From NCBI GenBank assembly GCA_017521325.1, contig JAFXCV010000036.1, forward strand, positions 41,118 to 105,117: a stretch of DNA of 64,000 nt. The letters are read 5' to 3'. The notes beneath the pieces were generated by a model. The model searched no databases and was not told the DNA's origin. It worked only from the letters and a program-made list of their open reading frames with translations. The stretch comes from Oscillospiraceae bacterium (GTDB lineage Bacteria > Bacillota > Clostridia > Oscillospirales > Ruminococcaceae). Numbering within the stretch: the first letter of the stretch is position 1; each line of letters begins with the position of its first letter. This document shows, piece after piece, positions 1 to 12,306 of this stretch. A program made the position numbers and the translations under genes.

Positions 1-208
1 GGATGCCAGCGTGCTTGCCTGCACGCTGTACGCCAACTGCAAGCATGGAGGAAACGAGGGACTTGCCGACGCCGCCCTTACCGCTGACAATGCCGATTAC
101 TTTTCCGATTTTACTCAGTTCATTGGGTTTTTCCAGCAGACTCTGGGGTTCTTTTCTGGAGCTGCAGCTGCTTGCGCATGTGCTGCAATCATGTGTACAT
201 TCACTCAT
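1..208 (-). CDS. Mrp/NBP35-family P-loop ATPase, 5' part only
   Basis: This is the first 69 codons of a gene that runs off the left edge of the window. The reading frame starts with ATG at 208 after a good ribosome site (AGAAAGGAAG near 217-227). The N-terminus carries four cysteines (C4, C8, C11, C15), as often seen in clostridial Mrp/NBP35 proteins. A deviant Walker A motif KGGVGKS lies at residues 44-50, preceded by the hydrophobic strand VIGIVSG. Family members bind or transfer iron-sulfur clusters in the cytoplasm. The gene lies 73 bases after cls on the same strand and may be the last visible gene of the radC-uvrBA-cls run. Walker B and the C-terminal CxxC are outside the window, so the family call rests on the N-terminus. 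Confidence 0.82.
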   Translation of the reverse strand, partial: MSECTHDCSTCASSCSSRKEPQSLLEKPNELSKIGKVIGIVSGKGGVGKSLVSSMLAVGVQRAGKHAGI

Positions 209-237
209 AATTCAATACTTCCTTTCTATGATCACAA

Positions 238-258
238 CCGGAACGGGAAAAGTTCCGG
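238..258. repeat. small inverted repeat between cls and mrp
   Basis: A 7-base inverted repeat, CCGGAAC (238-244) and GTTCCGG (252-258), has a 7-base loop. There is no run of T on either side, so it is a poor candidate for an intrinsic terminator. It could be a weak pause or RNA-processing hairpin between two co-directional genes. Confidence 0.35.
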
Positions 259-281
259 AGGTGTTGACAAAATAATGCTGC

Positions 282-1811
282 TTATAGCAGCGGTGCAAAG
301 ATGCGCAGCACCCAGCTGACGATTCTCTTATAAAGCGGCCGCGTGATGCAGTCATCTGTGGTGATTTCTATGGATTTGCGCAGTGTTTCATCGAAATCCT
401 CACGCATTTCCTCGGCAATGCTGCAGCCGTACATGACAGCTGCACATTCAAAATGAAGATAAAGGCTGCGATAGTCGAGATTGATGGTTCCGACTACGCA
501 TATTTCATCATCGGATACAAAATTTTTGGCATGGATAAATCCCGGAGTATACTCAAAGATTCGGACTCCCGATTCAAGCAGCTCACGATAATAGCTCCAT
601 GCGGTGCTGTAGGCATACCATTTATCGGGAATATGCGGAAGGAGCAATCTGACATCCACGCCTTTTTTTGCTGCAAGTCCGAGTGCCGTAATCATCTCAT
701 GATCAAGAATGAGATACGGCGTCATGATATAAACATAATTTTTTGCATTATTGATGATATCCATATAGACGCATTTTCCGACATATTCCTTGTCAGTTGG
801 AGAATCGCTGTAGGGCTGGATATACCCATCGAAATTCCCAGTTGGTCGACTCGGAGGACGATAGGAATTGATAGAACCCGTACTCCTGCTGTCCATCTCC
901 CAGAGCTGCAGGAACATGACGGTGAAACTCCACGCCGCATCCCCTCTGCATAGCATGCCGCCATCCTTCCAATGTCCGAAGCGTTCGATCCTGTTGATGT
1001 ATTCATCCGCAAGATTGATGCCGCCCGTAAAAGCTGTATGACCGTCTATGACGAGAATCTTACGGTGATCCCTGTTATTTTGGGAGTTGGAAAGAAATGG
1101 CTTGAATCCGTTGAAAACCTTGCAGTGGATACCGAATTTTTCAAGCTCTTGAAAATACCTGTGCGGCATTTGCATTTGCGTTCCGAAGCCGTCATAAAAC
1201 AGACGGACATCGACTCCTTCGGACGCTTTTTCTTTTAAAATCCGGAGCGTTTCGTTCCACATTTCGCCTTTGGCAATGATGAAGAACTCAAGAAAGATAT
1301 AACGTTTCGCCTTCATAATCTCACGTTTCATAGCAGCAAACATCAGCTCGCCATCGGAGAAGTATTCCGAAAAGGAATTATGATAGACGGGATATCCGCC
1401 ATGCTGCAGAAGGTAATTTGCCAGATTGTAATGTCCTTTGCTGCATTCACAGAGTTGCTGCAGAACATAGGGATCCTGCGGCAGACTGGATTTGGATTCC
1501 TTGATTTTCTCGGAATAATTCTTTTTGAAAATTCGGTGTCCAAGATCTGTTTTAATCAGAACATAGGCAAGACCGCTGAACAACGGAAAGACAAGCAATG
1601 CCATAATCCAAGGAAGTTTATAGGATGGGTTTTCCGATGTGTTGGTGATATACACAATTAGTACCGTGTCAAGCAACATCAGAAACAGATAGACAAACAG
1701 GAAATGCTCACTGAGCAGAAAGACTGTTGTCACCAGGAAAACAATCTGCACAAGAAGCAGGAGAATAATCAGAGAATTGCGGCTGAACAGGAATTTGATA
1801 AGCTTACGCAA
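282..1811 (-). CDS. cls: cardiolipin synthase (phospholipase D family)
   Basis: Condenses phosphatidylglycerol into cardiolipin at the cytoplasmic membrane. Two HxKxxxxD catalytic motifs are present: HRKILVID near residue 249 and HAKNFVSD near residue 427, each followed by the expected GG or GT-N stretch. Hydrophobic segments near residues 12-52 and 67-86 give the usual N-terminal membrane anchor. The open frame extends upstream inside uvrA, but the best start is TTG at 1811, eight bases after GAGGAGG. That gives 509 residues, normal for clostridial Cls, and places the start just after the uvrA stop (1825-1827). The ribosome site overlaps the uvrA stop, suggesting translational coupling. The PLD-family call is firm; the exact phospholipid product is inferred. 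Confidence 0.92.
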   Translation of the reverse strand: MRKLIKFLFSRNSLIILLLLVQIVFLVTTVFLLSEHFLFVYLFLMLLDTVLIVYITNTSENPSYKLPWIMALLVFPLFSGLAYVLIKTDLGHRIFKKNYSEKIKESKSSLPQDPYVLQQLCECSKGHYNLANYLLQHGGYPVYHNSFSEYFSDGELMFAAMKREIMKAKRYIFLEFFIIAKGEMWNETLRILKEKASEGVDVRLFYDGFGTQMQMPHRYFQELEKFGIHCKVFNGFKPFLSNSQNNRDHRKILVIDGHTAFTGGINLADEYINRIERFGHWKDGGMLCRGDAAWSFTVMFLQLWEMDSRSTGSINSYRPPSRPTGNFDGYIQPYSDSPTDKEYVGKCVYMDIINNAKNYVYIMTPYLILDHEMITALGLAAKKGVDVRLLLPHIPDKWYAYSTAWSYYRELLESGVRIFEYTPGFIHAKNFVSDDEICVVGTINLDYRSLYLHFECAAVMYGCSIAEEMREDFDETLRKSIEITTDDCITRPLYKRIVSWVLRIFAPLL

Positions 1812-1824
1812 TTTCACCGCCTCC

Positions 1825-4656
1825 TCATTCGTGTTCGAGATAGGGGCGGAGGTATTTTCCGGTGTAGGAGGCAGGAACCTTTGCAACTTCTTCCGGAGTT
1901 CCCTGTGCAACAATTGTACCTCCGCCGTCACCGCCCTCGGGACCGAGGTCGATGATATGATCTGCCACCTTAATCACATGAAGGTTATGCTCGATGACAA
2001 TCACAGTATTTCCGGCATCTGCAAGCTTTTGCAATACTTCGATCAGCCGATGGACATCGGCAGTATGCAGTCCCGTTGTCGGTTCATCAAGAATATAGAC
2101 AGTTCGGCCCGTTGCACGCTTTGAAAGCTCGGTGGAAAGCTTCACTCTTTGCGCTTCGCCGCCGGAAAGCGTCGTGGCAGGCTGTCCGATCTTAATATAA
2201 CCAAGACCAACTTCCTGCAATGTCTGCAGTTTGCGTGCGATCTTCGGTATATGCTCAAAGAACAACACGCCCTCATCCACAGTCATTTCCAAAACATCGT
2301 GGATGGATTTTCCTTTATAATGCACTTCCAGAGTTTCACGGTTATAGCGCTTACCCTTGCAGACTTCGCATGGTACATAAACGTCTGGCAGAAAGTGCAT
2401 CTCTATTTTGAGAATACCATCACCCTCGCATGCTTCACATCTGCCGCCTTTGATGTTGAACGAGAATCTTCCTGCACTGTAACCATGTGCCTTTGCACTG
2501 CTCGTCTGTGCAAACAGCGTGCGGATATCCGTAAATACGCCCGTATAGGTCGCAGGATTTGAGCGGGGCGTACGTCCGATGGGAGACTGGTCAATACAAA
2601 TCACCTTATCAAGATGTTCCGTCCCTTCAATTCGTTTGCAGCGACCGCCCTTGATTTTTGCACGGTTCAATTTCGCAGCAAGATGCTTGTAGAGGATTTC
2701 GTTAACAAGGGAGGATTTTCCCGAACCCGAAACACCTGTCACGCAGACGAGCTTTCCAAGGGGAAATTCCACGTCAAGATCACGCAGGTTATGCTCGGAT
2801 GCGCCAACCACACGCAGTACTTCACCACTTCCCTGCCGATGTGCTTCAGGAAGAGGAATCCGCTTTCTGCCGCTCAAGTATTGCCCTGTGATGGAATCCT
2901 TACATTCAAGCAGCTTCTGTGGTGTTCCGGCAAATACGATATTTCCGCCGTTCACACCGGCACCGGGACCGATATCCACAATATAATCTGCCGCAAGCAT
3001 GGTATCATCGTCATGCTCTACAACAATCAGTGTATTTCCAAGGTCACGAAGACGTTTCATCGTTGCAATGAGCATGTCATTGTCACGCTGGTGCAGACCA
3101 ATACTCGGCTCATCGAGAATATAGAGTACGCCCACGAGGGAGGATCCAATCTGTGTGGCAAGGCGGATTCTCTGGCTCTCACCACCCGAAAGTGTGCCGG
3201 AGGAGCGTGACAGGGTCAGATATTCCAGACCTACGCTTGTCAGAAAACCAAGACGATCGCAGATTTCTTTAATAATTCTTTCGCCGATAAAGCGTTCCTG
3301 CTCGGTCAGGGAAAGGTTTTGCAGGAATTCCAAAGAACGTTTAACAGGCATTTCTGTCAGTTCATGAATATTCACACCGCCAACCGTAACAGACAGAATT
3401 TCGGGGCGAAGTCTTGCGCCATTGCATTTGTGACAGATCACTTCTCCCATATAGGTTTCAAGATCTGCCCGTGCATAAATACCGGTTGTTTCCTTGTAAC
3501 GTCGTTCAAGATTGGGAATCACGCCTTCAAATTCTGCGTAATAGATTCCGCCGCCAAGGTGCTTGTTGCGGTGCAGAAGAAGCTTTTCTCCCTTTGTGCC
3601 ATAAAGAAAGACGTTCAGAACATTTTCAGGGAGCTGATTAACAGGAGTATCCAGCGAAATCTTGTATTTCTCTGCGATGGCGTTATAATACATCATCGCA
3701 ATCGAATCTTCCTCCAGATTATTCCATCCAGATGCGTGGATGGCGCCGCCTTTGATGCTAAGTTCCGGATTTGGGAGAATGATATCAGGATCAATGCGCT
3801 GGAATATTCCCAGTCCCGTACATTCCTCACAGGCTGCGTAAGGGTTATTGAACGAAAACATACGGGGTGTCAGTTCTTCCATGCTGATGTTATGCTCAGG
3901 GCAAGCATAATTCTGAGAAAATGACAGCATTTCCCCGCCAATCACATCCACATGGATGATGCCGCCCGTCAGCGAAGATACGGTTTCCAGACTATCCGTC
4001 AATCGGGAAGTAATCCCCTCTTTGATGACAAGACGATCAACAATGATTTCTATGGTATGCTTGTTATTCTTTTCAAGCTTGATATCCTCAGAAAGATCAT
4101 ACTGAATGCCGTCGATACGCACACGGACATAGCCGCTTTTTCTTGCACGTTCCAGTTCCTTGAGATGCTGTCCCTTTTTTCCACGGATAATGGGGGCGAG
4201 CAGCTGAATTCTCGTGCCGTCCTCAAGCGACAGAATCTGATCGACAATTTCATCAATGGTCTGCTGTCGGATCTGTTTGCCACAGACGGGGCAGTGGGGA
4301 ATTCCGATTCGTGCGTAAAGCAGACGCAGATAATCGTAGATCTCCGTGACTGTTCCGACGGTGGAACGGGGATTTTTTGAGGTTGTTTTCTGATCAATGG
4401 AAATTGCAGGTGACAAGCCCTCAATGCTGTCCACATCGGGCTTTTCCATTTGACCGAGGAACTGCCTTGCATAGGAAGAAAGGCTTTCCACATAGCGGCG
4501 CTGTCCGTCAGCATAGAGCGTATCGAATGCAAGCGAGGATTTTCCCGATCCCGATAGTCCTGTCATCACCACAAGCTGATCACGAGGAATGGTAATATCT
4601 ATATTTTTCAGATTATGGACTCTTGCGCCCTTGATTACAATTTCATTTCTTATCAT
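1825..4656 (-). CDS. uvrA: excinuclease ABC subunit A
   Basis: Damage-sensing ATPase of nucleotide excision repair, acting as a dimer with UvrB on DNA. Two ABC ATPase modules are visible: Walker [10 protein letters not shown] near residue 30 and GVSGSGKSS in the C-terminal half, each with an LSGGE/Q signature. Cysteine pairs of the zinc modules are present ([24 protein letters not shown] and [10 protein letters not shown]). Length 943 residues matches the family (about 940). An upstream in-frame GTG at 4665 is possible, but ATG 4656 is preferred because GGAG lies just before it and the resulting N-terminus matches typical UvrA. It sits 37 bases downstream of uvrB, in one transcript. Confidence 0.98.
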   Translation of the reverse strand: MIRNEIVIKGARVHNLKNIDITIPRDQLVVMTGLSGSGKSSLAFDTLYADGQRRYVESLSSYARQFLGQMEKPDVDSIEGLSPAISIDQKTTSKNPRSTVGTVTEIYDYLRLLYARIGIPHCPVCGKQIRQQTIDEIVDQILSLEDGTRIQLLAPIIRGKKGQHLKELERARKSGYVRVRIDGIQYDLSEDIKLEKNNKHTIEIIVDRLVIKEGITSRLTDSLETVSSLTGGIIHVDVIGGEMLSFSQNYACPEHNISMEELTPRMFSFNNPYAACEECTGLGIFQRIDPDIILPNPELSIKGGAIHASGWNNLEEDSIAMMYYNAIAEKYKISLDTPVNQLPENVLNVFLYGTKGEKLLLHRNKHLGGGIYYAEFEGVIPNLERRYKETTGIYARADLETYMGEVICHKCNGARLRPEILSVTVGGVNIHELTEMPVKRSLEFLQNLSLTEQERFIGERIIKEICDRLGFLTSVGLEYLTLSRSSGTLSGGESQRIRLATQIGSSLVGVLYILDEPSIGLHQRDNDMLIATMKRLRDLGNTLIVVEHDDDTMLAADYIVDIGPGAGVNGGNIVFAGTPQKLLECKDSITGQYLSGRKRIPLPEAHRQGSGEVLRVVGASEHNLRDLDVEFPLGKLVCVTGVSGSGKSSLVNEILYKHLAAKLNRAKIKGGRCKRIEGTEHLDKVICIDQSPIGRTPRSNPATYTGVFTDIRTLFAQTSSAKAHGYSAGRFSFNIKGGRCEACEGDGILKIEMHFLPDVYVPCEVCKGKRYNRETLEVHYKGKSIHDVLEMTVDEGVLFFEHIPKIARKLQTLQEVGLGYIKIGQPATTLSGGEAQRVKLSTELSKRATGRTVYILDEPTTGLHTADVHRLIEVLQKLADAGNTVIVIEHNLHVIKVADHIIDLGPEGGDGGGTIVAQGTPEEVAKVPASYTGKYLRPYLEHE

Positions 4657-4693
4657 ATACTCCACATCCTTTCACACATAACATGACGGAAAT

Positions 4694-6655
4694 TTATGAT
4701 TCCTTAAGCTTTGCGATTTCATCTCGCAGGAATGCAGCATGCTCAAATTCCAGCATTTTCGCAGCTTCCTTCATTTGTGCTGTGAGTGTTTCGATCAGTT
4801 CCTGACGTTCCTTAGCAGACAGTTTCTTCTTTGCTGTTTTCTTCTCTACATCTTCCTTGCTGGTGATTTCGATGATCTCGTGTACATCCTTGCGGATGGT
4901 CTGCGGAATAATGCCATGTTCTTCGTTGTATGCCATCTGCAGGGCACGACGGCGGTTTGTTTCACGGATTGCACGTTCCATTGAACCTGTTACAGTATCC
5001 GCATACATGATGACCTGTCCCTCGGCATTTCTCGCCGCACGGCCGATGGTCTGGATCATGGAGGTTTCACTTCTGAGGAAACCCTCCTTGTCTGCATCAA
5101 GAATTGCAACAAGAGAAACCTCGGGAATATCAAGTCCCTCACGCAACAGGTTGATGCCGACAAGGACGTCGAACTCTCCAAGACGCAGGTCACGAATGAT
5201 TTCCATACGTTCGATCGTATCAATATCATGATGGAGATAACGGACACGTACACCCATTTCTTCAAGAAACTTCGTCAGGTTTTCCGCCATTTTCTTCGTA
5301 AGCGTCGTGACAAGCACTCTTTCATTTTTTTCTGCACGGATTCGGATTTCCGAGAGAAGGTCGTCCATCTGTCCGTCAACGGGCTTGACAAGTATTTCAG
5401 GATCCACAAGTCCTGTCGGACGGATAACCTGTTCGACAACATGAGTGGACTGTTCCTTTTCAAATTCACCCGGCGTTGCACTGACAAAAATCGCCTGATG
5501 GACATGCTTTTCAAATTCTGAAAATACCAGCGGACGGTTATCGTATGCACTCGGCAGACGGAAACCATATTCAACGAGTGTCGTTTTTCTTGCACGGTCA
5601 CCCGCACTCATTGCACGCACCTGCGGCAGAGTCACATGACTTTCATCGACGATGAGCAGAAAATCCTCGGGAAAATGATCAAGCAGTGTATAAGGCACAC
5701 TTCCCGGAGCACGTCTTGCAAGAACACGGGAATAATTCTCAATTCCGCTGCAAAATCCGATTTCACGAAGCATCTCAATGTCATAATGCGTTCGTTGTGA
5801 AATACGCTGTGCTTCAATAAGCTTATGATTTTCAGTGAAATAGGCAACTCTCTGCGCAAGCTCCTCTTCGATATCTGCAATTGCCGCCTCCATTTTTTCA
5901 TCACCGACCACATAATGGGATGCCGGAAAAATGGCTGCATGCTGCAAAACCGCTTCGACCTTTCCGGTCAGGGTATTGATTTCGCAGATTCGTTCAATCT
6001 CATCACCGAAATATTCTACACGGATGGCAGTTTCACTTGCATTTGAGGGGAATATCTCGATCGTGTCTCCTCTGACACGGAATTTATTACGGGAAAAATC
6101 AATATCATTTCTTTCAAACTGAATATTCACCAGCTCACGCATCAGCTGCTCCATGGGCTTCTCCATGCCCATGCGGATGGAAACAACCATATTACGATAT
6201 TCCTCAGGACTACCGAGAGAATAGATGCAGGATACACTCGCAACGATGATGACATCACGCCGTTCCGCAAGCGCAGTTGTAGCAGAATGCCGCAGCTTGT
6301 CGATTTCATCATTGATGGAAGAATCCTTTTCGATATAGCTGTCCGTGCTCGGAACGTAAGCCTCGGGCTGATAGTAATCATAGTAGCTTACAAAATATTC
6401 TACTGCATTTTCAGGGAAAAACGCTTTGAATTCAGAGCAGAGCTGTGCAGCAAGAATTTTATTATGCGCAAGCACCAGCGTTGGTTTATTGACATTGGCA
6501 ATGACATTTGCCATGGTGTATGTCTTACCGGAACCGGTAACGCCCAGCAGCGTCTGAACTCTGTCGCCGTTCAGTATTCCCTTTGTCAATGCATCAATCG
6601 CCTTGGGCTGATCGCCTGCAGGCTGGTATGGTGCATGCAGCTTAAAACTGTCCAT
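4694..6655 (-). CDS. uvrB: excinuclease ABC subunit B
   Basis: Helicase-like damage-verification subunit that receives DNA from UvrA and recruits UvrC. Walker A GVTGSGKT is near residue 40, the beta-hairpin motif [12 protein letters not shown] near residue 92, a DESH Walker B box in the middle, and helicase motif VI (QTIGRAARN) near residue 540. A UVR motif lies at the extreme C-terminus. Length is 653 residues, as usual. ATG 6655 follows a clear AAAGGAG. The gene lies between radC and uvrA with short gaps (33 and 37 bases), forming a repair-gene run. uvrC is not in this window. Confidence 0.98.
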   Translation of the reverse strand: MDSFKLHAPYQPAGDQPKAIDALTKGILNGDRVQTLLGVTGSGKTYTMANVIANVNKPTLVLAHNKILAAQLCSEFKAFFPENAVEYFVSYYDYYQPEAYVPSTDSYIEKDSSINDEIDKLRHSATTALAERRDVIIVASVSCIYSLGSPEEYRNMVVSIRMGMEKPMEQLMRELVNIQFERNDIDFSRNKFRVRGDTIEIFPSNASETAIRVEYFGDEIERICEINTLTGKVEAVLQHAAIFPASHYVVGDEKMEAAIADIEEELAQRVAYFTENHKLIEAQRISQRTHYDIEMLREIGFCSGIENYSRVLARRAPGSVPYTLLDHFPEDFLLIVDESHVTLPQVRAMSAGDRARKTTLVEYGFRLPSAYDNRPLVFSEFEKHVHQAIFVSATPGEFEKEQSTHVVEQVIRPTGLVDPEILVKPVDGQMDDLLSEIRIRAEKNERVLVTTLTKKMAENLTKFLEEMGVRVRYLHHDIDTIERMEIIRDLRLGEFDVLVGINLLREGLDIPEVSLVAILDADKEGFLRSETSMIQTIGRAARNAEGQVIMYADTVTGSMERAIRETNRRRALQMAYNEEHGIIPQTIRKDVHEIIEITSKEDVEKKTAKKKLSAKERQELIETLTAQMKEAAKMLEFEHAAFLRDEIAKLKES

Positions 6656-6688
6656 ATGCTTTGCTCCTTTCAGTAAATCTGTATAAGT

Positions 6689-7384
6689 TTATGCTCCGCT
6701 GAACGTGCAGCCACATTCAAGCATGGAAATACTCTTGCCGTCTGCGACAATAATGTGGTCCACGAGATGCATCCTCACATTTTCAAGCAGACGACGGATG
6801 GATTCTGTGACTCTGATATCCTCATAGGATGCGACCGCAATTCCTTTTGGGTGATTATGTGCCAGAACAAACGTGGTACAGCCGGATGCCAGTGCGATAC
6901 GCATGAGCTTCTGGGGATCAATCTGTACCTGATCGGGGCTTCCTGTTGCAAGTGTATATAGACTGTGCAGGCGCCAATGATCGGTAAGACAACCGAGAAG
7001 TATCACTTCCTCTGAGCGTGTACCCAGTTCCTTTAGGAAATAGCTGCATCGTGCTTCTGACTTTTTCAAGGACACACTTATACGATCGTTACCATAGTAT
7101 TTTCTTGCAATTTCAGGCATGAGCTTGATCAGCATCGCTGCACGTTCACCAATGCCGTTAACTTGTATCAGTTCCTCATATTCAGCGTCAAATACCGCAC
7201 TGAGCGTGCCGAAACGCTGCAGGAGAAGATGCCCGAGATCATTGGTGTTCTTCTGCGCATACACATAAAACAAAAGAAACTCCAAAATCTCATGATCTGA
7301 AAACCCTTCCAATCCATTTTTATGGAACCGTTCACGCATTCGTTCTCTGTGACCGGCATGGGGATTCATCTTCTTTTCGGACAC
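6689..7384 (-). CDS. radC: RadC-like JAB-domain protein
   Basis: RadC proteins have an N-terminal helix-hairpin-helix region and a C-terminal JAB/MPN metalloprotease-like domain; their cellular role is not settled. Here the HhH-like stretch QVNGIGERAA is near residue 70 and the JAB metal site HNHPKG with a downstream SxxD-like element is near residue 175. The open frame extends to 7429, but GTG at 7384 is chosen because an ideal AAGGAGGTGAT lies seven bases before it; this gives 231 residues. It is the first gene of the run leading into uvrB. No convincing promoter was found in the short gap to the divergent gene at 7488. Confidence 0.93.
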   Translation of the reverse strand: MSEKKMNPHAGHRERMRERFHKNGLEGFSDHEILEFLLFYVYAQKNTNDLGHLLLQRFGTLSAVFDAEYEELIQVNGIGERAAMLIKLMPEIARKYYGNDRISVSLKKSEARCSYFLKELGTRSEEVILLGCLTDHWRLHSLYTLATGSPDQVQIDPQKLMRIALASGCTTFVLAHNHPKGIAVASYEDIRVTESIRRLLENVRMHLVDHIIVADGKSISMLECGCTFSGA

Positions 7385-7422
7385 ATTATCACCTCCTTGA
7401 TTTGAAAATATTTGATTTCCTC

Positions 7423-7451
7423 TTTTCAAAAAGGGAAAAGTATGCTATAAT
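7423..7451 (+). promoter_or_regulatory. probable promoter for the pseudouridine synthase gene
   Basis: A perfect -10 box TATAAT lies at 7446-7451, with a partial -35 TTTTCA at 7423-7428 and a 17-base spacer. The start codon of the gene at 7488 follows at a suitable distance. Confidence 0.55.
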
Positions 7452-7487
7452 AATACATAACAACTCCGAACAAAGAAAGGAACCGCT

Positions 7488-8441
7488 ATGCGAACGATCA
7501 CCATCGGAATCAATGACGCAGGTCAGAGGCTTGACAAGTTTCTGATGAAGCTTCTTCCCGATATGCCCAAAAGCCTGCTGTATAAACTTATCCGCAAAAA
7601 GGATATCCGCTGCAACGGCACACGCTGCAAGGGAACGGAAATTCTACAGAAGGATGATGTCCTGACGCTTTATATCAAGGATGAATTTTTCAAATCAGAA
7701 ACATCGCATACATTTTTTCGGGCAAGCGGTAAAATCCGTGTCATCTATGAGGACAGTGACATTCTCATTGTTTACAAACCCAAGGGGATGTATGCACATG
7801 GCGGAAACGACAGGCATGCCGTTTCGCTGATTGCCGAAATTCAGAAATATCTGTTTGACAAAGGAGAATATCAGCCTGATCTGGAGCAGACTTTCTCCCC
7901 TGCCCTTTGCAACAGAATTGACCGCAACACGGAGGGGCTTGTCATCGCTGCAAAAAATGCACAGGCACTGCGTACCATGAATGAAGCCATCAGGGACAGA
8001 AAGGTAGATAAATCCTACCTTGCTGTCACAAGCGCTCCCCTGCCGAAGAAGTTGGACACATGCACGGCATGGCTGAAGAAAGAAAGCGGCCAGAACATGG
8101 TAGAAATCAGAGTCAAATGTCCCGACAAAAACTGGCAGAAAATCTGCACACGCTATCATGTCCTTGCACAGAACGGCAGATATCAGCTGGTTCACATTGA
8201 TTTACTGACGGGACGTACGCACCAGATTCGTGCGCATCTGGCATATCTGGGCGCTCCCTTGCTTGGGGATCCGAAATATGGTGCAAAACATCGCAGCAAT
8301 GAAGAAAACCAGTGCCTTTGTGCTTACATGCTCAGATTTACGGGTTTTTCAAACACAGCTCTTTCCCATCTTGATGGCAAAGAAATCCGATGTGAGCTGC
8401 CTGATTTTGCAGGAAAATATTTCCCCAATACAAAGCTTTAA
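7488..8441 (+). CDS. RluA-family RNA pseudouridine synthase
   Basis: Converts uridines in ribosomal RNA (possibly also tRNA) to pseudouridine. An S4 RNA-binding domain occupies about residues 10-60, followed by the RluA catalytic domain. The catalytic aspartate is D145 in NRIDRNTEGL; the more common HRLD is replaced by NRID, a variant I believe occurs in other clostridial members. The conserved RTHQIRAHL and GDPKYG motifs follow near residues 245-265. Start ATG 7488 has AAAGAAAGGA upstream. The gene is monocistronic: its own promoter lies in front and a strong terminator follows. The target uridines cannot be predicted, so no specific rlu letter is given. Confidence 0.93.
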   Translation: MRTITIGINDAGQRLDKFLMKLLPDMPKSLLYKLIRKKDIRCNGTRCKGTEILQKDDVLTLYIKDEFFKSETSHTFFRASGKIRVIYEDSDILIVYKPKGMYAHGGNDRHAVSLIAEIQKYLFDKGEYQPDLEQTFSPALCNRIDRNTEGLVIAAKNAQALRTMNEAIRDRKVDKSYLAVTSAPLPKKLDTCTAWLKKESGQNMVEIRVKCPDKNWQKICTRYHVLAQNGRYQLVHIDLLTGRTHQIRAHLAYLGAPLLGDPKYGAKHRSNEENQCLCAYMLRFTGFSNTALSHLDGKEIRCELPDFAGKYFPNTKL

Positions 8442-8463
8442 AATACAACCAAGTCTTCATTGC

Positions 8464-8499
8464 AATGCCGGAATATTACTTCCGGCATTATTTTTATTT
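8464..8499 (+). terminator. intrinsic terminator
   Basis: A 10-base perfect stem (AATGCCGGAA 8464-8473 with TTCCGGCATT 8480-8489) and a six-base loop are followed by a T-rich run. It ends the gene at 7488-8441. It overlaps the 3' end of the convergent transporter gene and may also slow that transcript, although the minus side has no clean T run. Confidence 0.88.
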
Positions 8500-9795
8500 C
8501 TTGGCGGATTTTTGCGATTGAGAGGCTTCTACTGATTCGGGAGCTGTTTGCTCTGGTTTTTTCGGTTTATCGGAATCGACAGGCTCCATATAGGAAGCGG
8601 TATCTGCCGACATTCCCTTTGCTTCCAGTCTGACGCTGACAAATTCACTGCAGATAGAGTAGATCACGGCAAACATGGGCGATGCAATAATCATGCCGAA
8701 CAGACCGAACAGACCACCGCCGATAAATACCGCAGACATAATCCAGAATGCGGAAAGTCCGAGCTGATCGCCCAGAATCTTCGGAGCGATGATGTTACCG
8801 TCGATCTGCTGGAGAACGATGACAAAAATCAAAAAAATCAATGCTTTGCCCGGTGAGAACAACAGCACCAGAAGGAATGACGGAATGGAACCGATATAAG
8901 GACCAAAAATCGGGATCGCATTGGTCAAGGCAAGCACGACACTGATGAGCAGTGCGTAGGGCATGCCCGTCACTTGCAGGAAAATGAAAGAAACAATGCC
9001 GATAAGTGTGCAGTCAAGTGCTACTCCCGTGAAATATCCAATGAATTTCTTATTAACGTTTGATACAAATTTGAAAACACGCTTTGCCATACTTGCAGAA
9101 CAAACAGCGCAGACAAGCTTTCTGGACTGCGCAAGGAAAATTTCCTTGCTGTAGAGCAGATAAATGGATACAATCACACCGAGAAATGCATTTTTAACGG
9201 CATTGAGTACGCTCATCAGTCCATTGGTAAGATTTGCAAGTAATCCATCCTGTGAGAATAGTTTATCAAGATTCAGTTCAAACCGTTCGAGCATGCCAAG
9301 AAGCATAACCTCCAGATTTTCAAAGCTTGGCAGAATATCTTTACCGAGAAATGCAGTTTTTTCGGAAATCAGATCAAATACTGAACGGATCTTCAGTTCC
9401 ATCTGATGCAGGAATTCAGGATCCTGCACACGTTCACTAATGCTCTGGATATTGGTGATAATTTCCGGAATAATGGTGGCAATCAAAGCTGCCAATGCAG
9501 ACAGAAGAAGAAGCACACAGATGCCAACGGAAAGACCACGAACAAGATGCTTGTGTTCCTTTTTGCGGTTGATTACCTTGCCAAGGAGAATTTCACACTT
9601 TTTTACCAAAGGGTTGAGCAGATAGGCAATCACAAAACCCCAGATGATGGGTGAGCTGACGCCGATAATTTTGGAAAATGCGGTTGAAAAAATTTCGATA
9701 CGGAATGCGACCATGACCAATAAAAGACAGATCGCAAATACAATCACCGCATATGCCGCTATGGTATTATACTTGGAATTGAATTGAAATTTCAT
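8494..9795 (-). CDS. AI-2E family transporter (PerM-like membrane protein)
   Basis: Polytopic membrane protein of the AI-2E/PerM exporter family (PF01594). Seven or eight hydrophobic segments can be seen: two near residues 12-65, one near 75-95, one near 200-220, and a dense cluster at about 250-385 that includes family-typical stretches (ALTNAIPIFGPYIGSIPS near 290, QQIDGNIIAPKILG near 330, and GLFGLFGMIIASP). The last 35 residues are polar, rich in proline, glutamate and serine, and probably cytoplasmic. ATG 9795 follows GGAGGA. It is 20 bases downstream of ligA and likely shares its promoter. The substrate is unknown; the family name does not prove AI-2 export. Confidence 0.88.
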   Translation of the reverse strand: MKFQFNSKYNTIAAYAVIVFAICLLLVMVAFRIEIFSTAFSKIIGVSSPIIWGFVIAYLLNPLVKKCEILLGKVINRKKEHKHLVRGLSVGICVLLLLSALAALIATIIPEIITNIQSISERVQDPEFLHQMELKIRSVFDLISEKTAFLGKDILPSFENLEVMLLGMLERFELNLDKLFSQDGLLANLTNGLMSVLNAVKNAFLGVIVSIYLLYSKEIFLAQSRKLVCAVCSASMAKRVFKFVSNVNKKFIGYFTGVALDCTLIGIVSFIFLQVTGMPYALLISVVLALTNAIPIFGPYIGSIPSFLLVLLFSPGKALIFLIFVIVLQQIDGNIIAPKILGDQLGLSAFWIMSAVFIGGGLFGLFGMIIASPMFAVIYSICSEFVSVRLEAKGMSADTASYMEPVDSDKPKKPEQTAPESVEASQSQKSAKK

Positions 9796-9815
9796 AGATG
9801 TCCTCCATCTGGTTA

Positions 9816-11837
<2,022 letters not shown>

Positions 11838-11841
11838 TTAT

Positions 11842-11870
11842 ATTATAGCACATTTGCAGGAAGATAGCAA
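11842..11870 (-). promoter_or_regulatory. promoter for ligA
   Basis: On the minus strand a TTGCTA -35 (11865-11870) and a perfect TATAAT -10 (11842-11847) are separated by 17 bases, 40 bases before the ligA start. It lies just downstream of the his-operon terminator, so ligA forms a new transcription unit. Confidence 0.78.
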
Positions 11871-11902
11871 ACATTTTTTCAAATTTTAACAGAAATGCAA
11901 AA

Positions 11903-11934
11903 ATTCCTGCCGCAGCTTCTGCTATGGCAGGAAT
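11903..11934 (-). terminator. terminator of the his operon
   Basis: ATTCCTGCC (11926-11934 read on minus) pairs with GGCAGGAAT (11903-11911). The loop can form an inner GCAG/CTGC stem. On the minus strand the hairpin runs into TTTTGCATTT. It follows the hisI stop by a few bases and separates the his cluster from ligA. Confidence 0.8.
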
Positions 11935-11939
11935 CCTAT

Positions 11940-12284
11940 TTATGCTTCTTCTCCGTAAATCTGCTTAAAGAAGCAGGTACGGGAACCGGTATGGCAGGCA
12001 GGGCCTGTCTGATTCACGAAAACCAACAGTGTATCGTCATCGCAGTCACTGAAAATGGATACAACTTTCTGGAGGTGACCACTTGTTGCGCCCTTGTTCC
12101 AGAGTTCCTGACGGGAACGGCTCCAGTACCATGTATAGCCTGTTTCCAGTGTTTTTTTCAGACTCTCACGGTTCATGTAAGCAAGCATCAGCACATCCTT
12201 GTTATCCGCATCTACTGCAATGGCAGGGATGAGATCTGCTTTCACAAAGTATTTGTCGAGATCGTTAAAATTTACTGGCACCAT
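11940..12284 (-). CDS. hisI: phosphoribosyl-AMP cyclohydrolase
   Basis: Third step of histidine synthesis: opens the purine ring of PR-AMP. The 114-residue protein is a single-domain HisI with conserved [14 protein letters not shown] near residue 25, [14 protein letters not shown] near residue 52, and the zinc-binding cysteines in CHTGSRTCF near residue 97. There is no fused HisE (phosphoribosyl-ATP pyrophosphatase) domain and no hisE gene in the window, so that step must be encoded elsewhere. It is the last gene of the cluster, 22 bases after orf119. Confidence 0.96.
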   Translation of the reverse strand: MVPVNFNDLDKYFVKADLIPAIAVDADNKDVLMLAYMNRESLKKTLETGYTWYWSRSRQELWNKGATSGHLQKVVSIFSDCDDDTLLVFVNQTGPACHTGSRTCFFKQIYGEEA

Positions 12285-12306
12285 ATTTTCCCTACTTTCA
12301 TTCTAA

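Noticed and set aside
238..258. Terminator between cls and the Mrp-type gene
   Set aside because: The 7-base stem has no T run on either strand, so it is listed only as an inverted repeat.
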